Assembly (NCBI RefSeq): GCF_002176815.1
Contig: NZ_CP021648.1
Span: 4,011,001-4,075,000, forward strand
Direction of reading: 5' to 3'
Length of the DNA stretch: 64,000 bases
From: Acidovorax sp. T1
GTDB taxonomy: Bacteria > Pseudomonadota > Gammaproteobacteria > Burkholderiales > Burkholderiaceae_C
A model generated the notes under the pieces. The model was not told the DNA's origin. It saw only the letters and a program-made list of their open reading frames with translations, and did no database searches. Shown here piece by piece: positions 63,223-64,000 of this stretch (position 1 is its first letter; each line of letters opens with the position of its first letter). Both the position numbers and the translations under genes were made by a program.

Positions 63223-64000
63223 CTATACGGCGCCCGGCAGGGCAATGTGCCCGGCCGCGTCCCCGCCCGACAGCTTGAACACCTGCACCGCCCCGGCAAG
63301 GCGCGTGGCCTGTTCGCGCAGGCTGTGGGCCGCTGCGGCCGACTCTTCCACCAGCGCGGCGTTCTGCTGTGTCATCTGGTCAAGCTGGTTCACGGCGGTA
63401 TTCACCTGGCCGATGCCATCGGACTGCTCGCTGGACGCCGCCGTGATCTCGCCAATGATGTCGCCGACGCGTTTGACCGAACCCACGATCTCCTCCATCG
63501 TGGTGCCGGCGTTCTGCACCAGGCGTGCGCCCGATTCGACCCGCTCGACCGACGCGCCGATGAGCTGCTTGATCTCGCGGGCGGCCTCGGCGCTTCGCCC
63601 GGCGAGCGAACGCACCTCACCGGCCACCACGGCAAAGCCACGGCCCTGCTCGCCGGCCCGGGCCGCTTCCACCGCGGCGTTGAGCGCCAGGATATTGGTC
63701 TGGAAGGCAATGGAGTCGATCACGCCGATGATGTCGGCGATCTTGCGCGAGCTCTGGTTGATGTCGCCCATGGTGGTGACGACCTCGCCCACCACCCGGC
63801 CACCGCGCGCCGCCACCTCGGCGGCCGAGCTGGCCAGCTGGTTGGCCTGCTGGGCTGCGTCGGCCGACTGGCGCACCGTGGCGGTAAGCTGTTCCATGCT
63901 TTGCGCGGTCTGGGCCAGGCTGCTGGCCGTGGCCTCGGTGCGTGCCGACAGATCCTGGTTGCCGCTGGCGATCTCGGCGCTGGCCGTGGTGATGCTGTCC
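63223..64000 (-). CDS. Methyl-accepting chemotaxis protein (partial, 5' end outside window)
   Basis: Only the cytoplasmic signalling domain is visible, about 259 residues. The hairpin tip reads [36 protein letters not shown], the binding surface for CheA and CheW, flanked by heptad methylation helices with [20 protein letters not shown]. The sensor and membrane segments lie to the right of the window. The C-terminus lacks the NWETF pentapeptide that recruits CheR and CheB. The ligand cannot be told. Confidence 0.94.
   Translation of the reverse strand, partial: DSITTASAEIASGNQDLSARTEATASSLAQTAQSMEQLTATVRQSADAAQQANQLASSAAEVAARGGRVVGEVVTTMGDINQSSRKIADIIGVIDSIAFQTNILALNAAVEAARAGEQGRGFAVVAGEVRSLAGRSAEAAREIKQLIGASVERVESGARLVQNAGTTMEEIVGSVKRVGDIIGEITAASSEQSDGIGQVNTAVNQLDQMTQQNAALVEESAAAAHSLREQATRLAGAVQVFKLSGGDAAGHIALPGAV

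Overview
The window is GC-rich chromosomal DNA of a beta-proteobacterium, most likely Comamonadaceae and Acidovorax-like. This is inferred from gene content and order (secD-yajC, glnE, purB, argC, sucCD, a ubiUVT/ubiX/ubiD cluster) and from at least twelve copies of a short intergenic hairpin repeat built on TAGCGCTT...AAGCGCTA. No rRNA, tRNA or CRISPR array was seen.

Layout. 0-6 kb: 5' part of secD and yajC, a giant fused indolepyruvate ferredoxin oxidoreductase and a divergent Lrp-type regulator. 6-10 kb: an MFS exporter with a monooxygenase-like tail, the lytic transglycosylase mltA divergent from a tiny membrane protein, and an OmpA-type lipoprotein. 10-18 kb: a tightly coupled minus-strand run of yhdP, a nitrilase-family amidase, a PAS histidine kinase and a FixJ-type regulator. 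18-25 kb: glnE, a degenerate HD-GYP protein, a GST, purB and yaeQ. 26-30 kb: a yybP-ykoY manganese riboswitch in front of a TerC-family gene, small membrane and stress proteins, an M48 protease and moaC.

30.3-38.9 kb is an accessory island. It holds Uma2, a RelE/ParE-type toxin with a ParD-type antitoxin, a type IV pilin (pilA) with its TfpZ accessory protein, a Fic protein with an altered active site, two VapBC pairs, a broken AbiE pair and a BrnTA pair. A short repeat with core AATTGGGGTCAGA lies between the modules, and gene fragments (fic, a metallo-beta-lactamase gene) have been duplicated there. In one case a 179-bp fic fragment sits exactly between two repeat copies.

39-47 kb: cyclic-nucleotide-phosphodiesterase-like metallo-beta-lactamase, FHA and PP2C signalling genes, an IS630 element with visible ends, a truncated terC, sucDC, argC and a SRAP-family protein. 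47-56 kb: a branched-chain amino acid binding protein, an acyl-CoA ligase, and the ubiquinone genes ubiD, ubiX, a zinc-binding DGC protein, ubiT, ubiV and ubiU with an FNR-like site upstream, so probably oxygen-independent quinone synthesis. 56-64 kb: a broken MFS gene, a tauD-like dioxygenase with a sulfonate-type ABC transporter, a monoacylglycerol-lipase-like hydrolase, an M20 peptidase and a chemotaxis receptor running off the edge.
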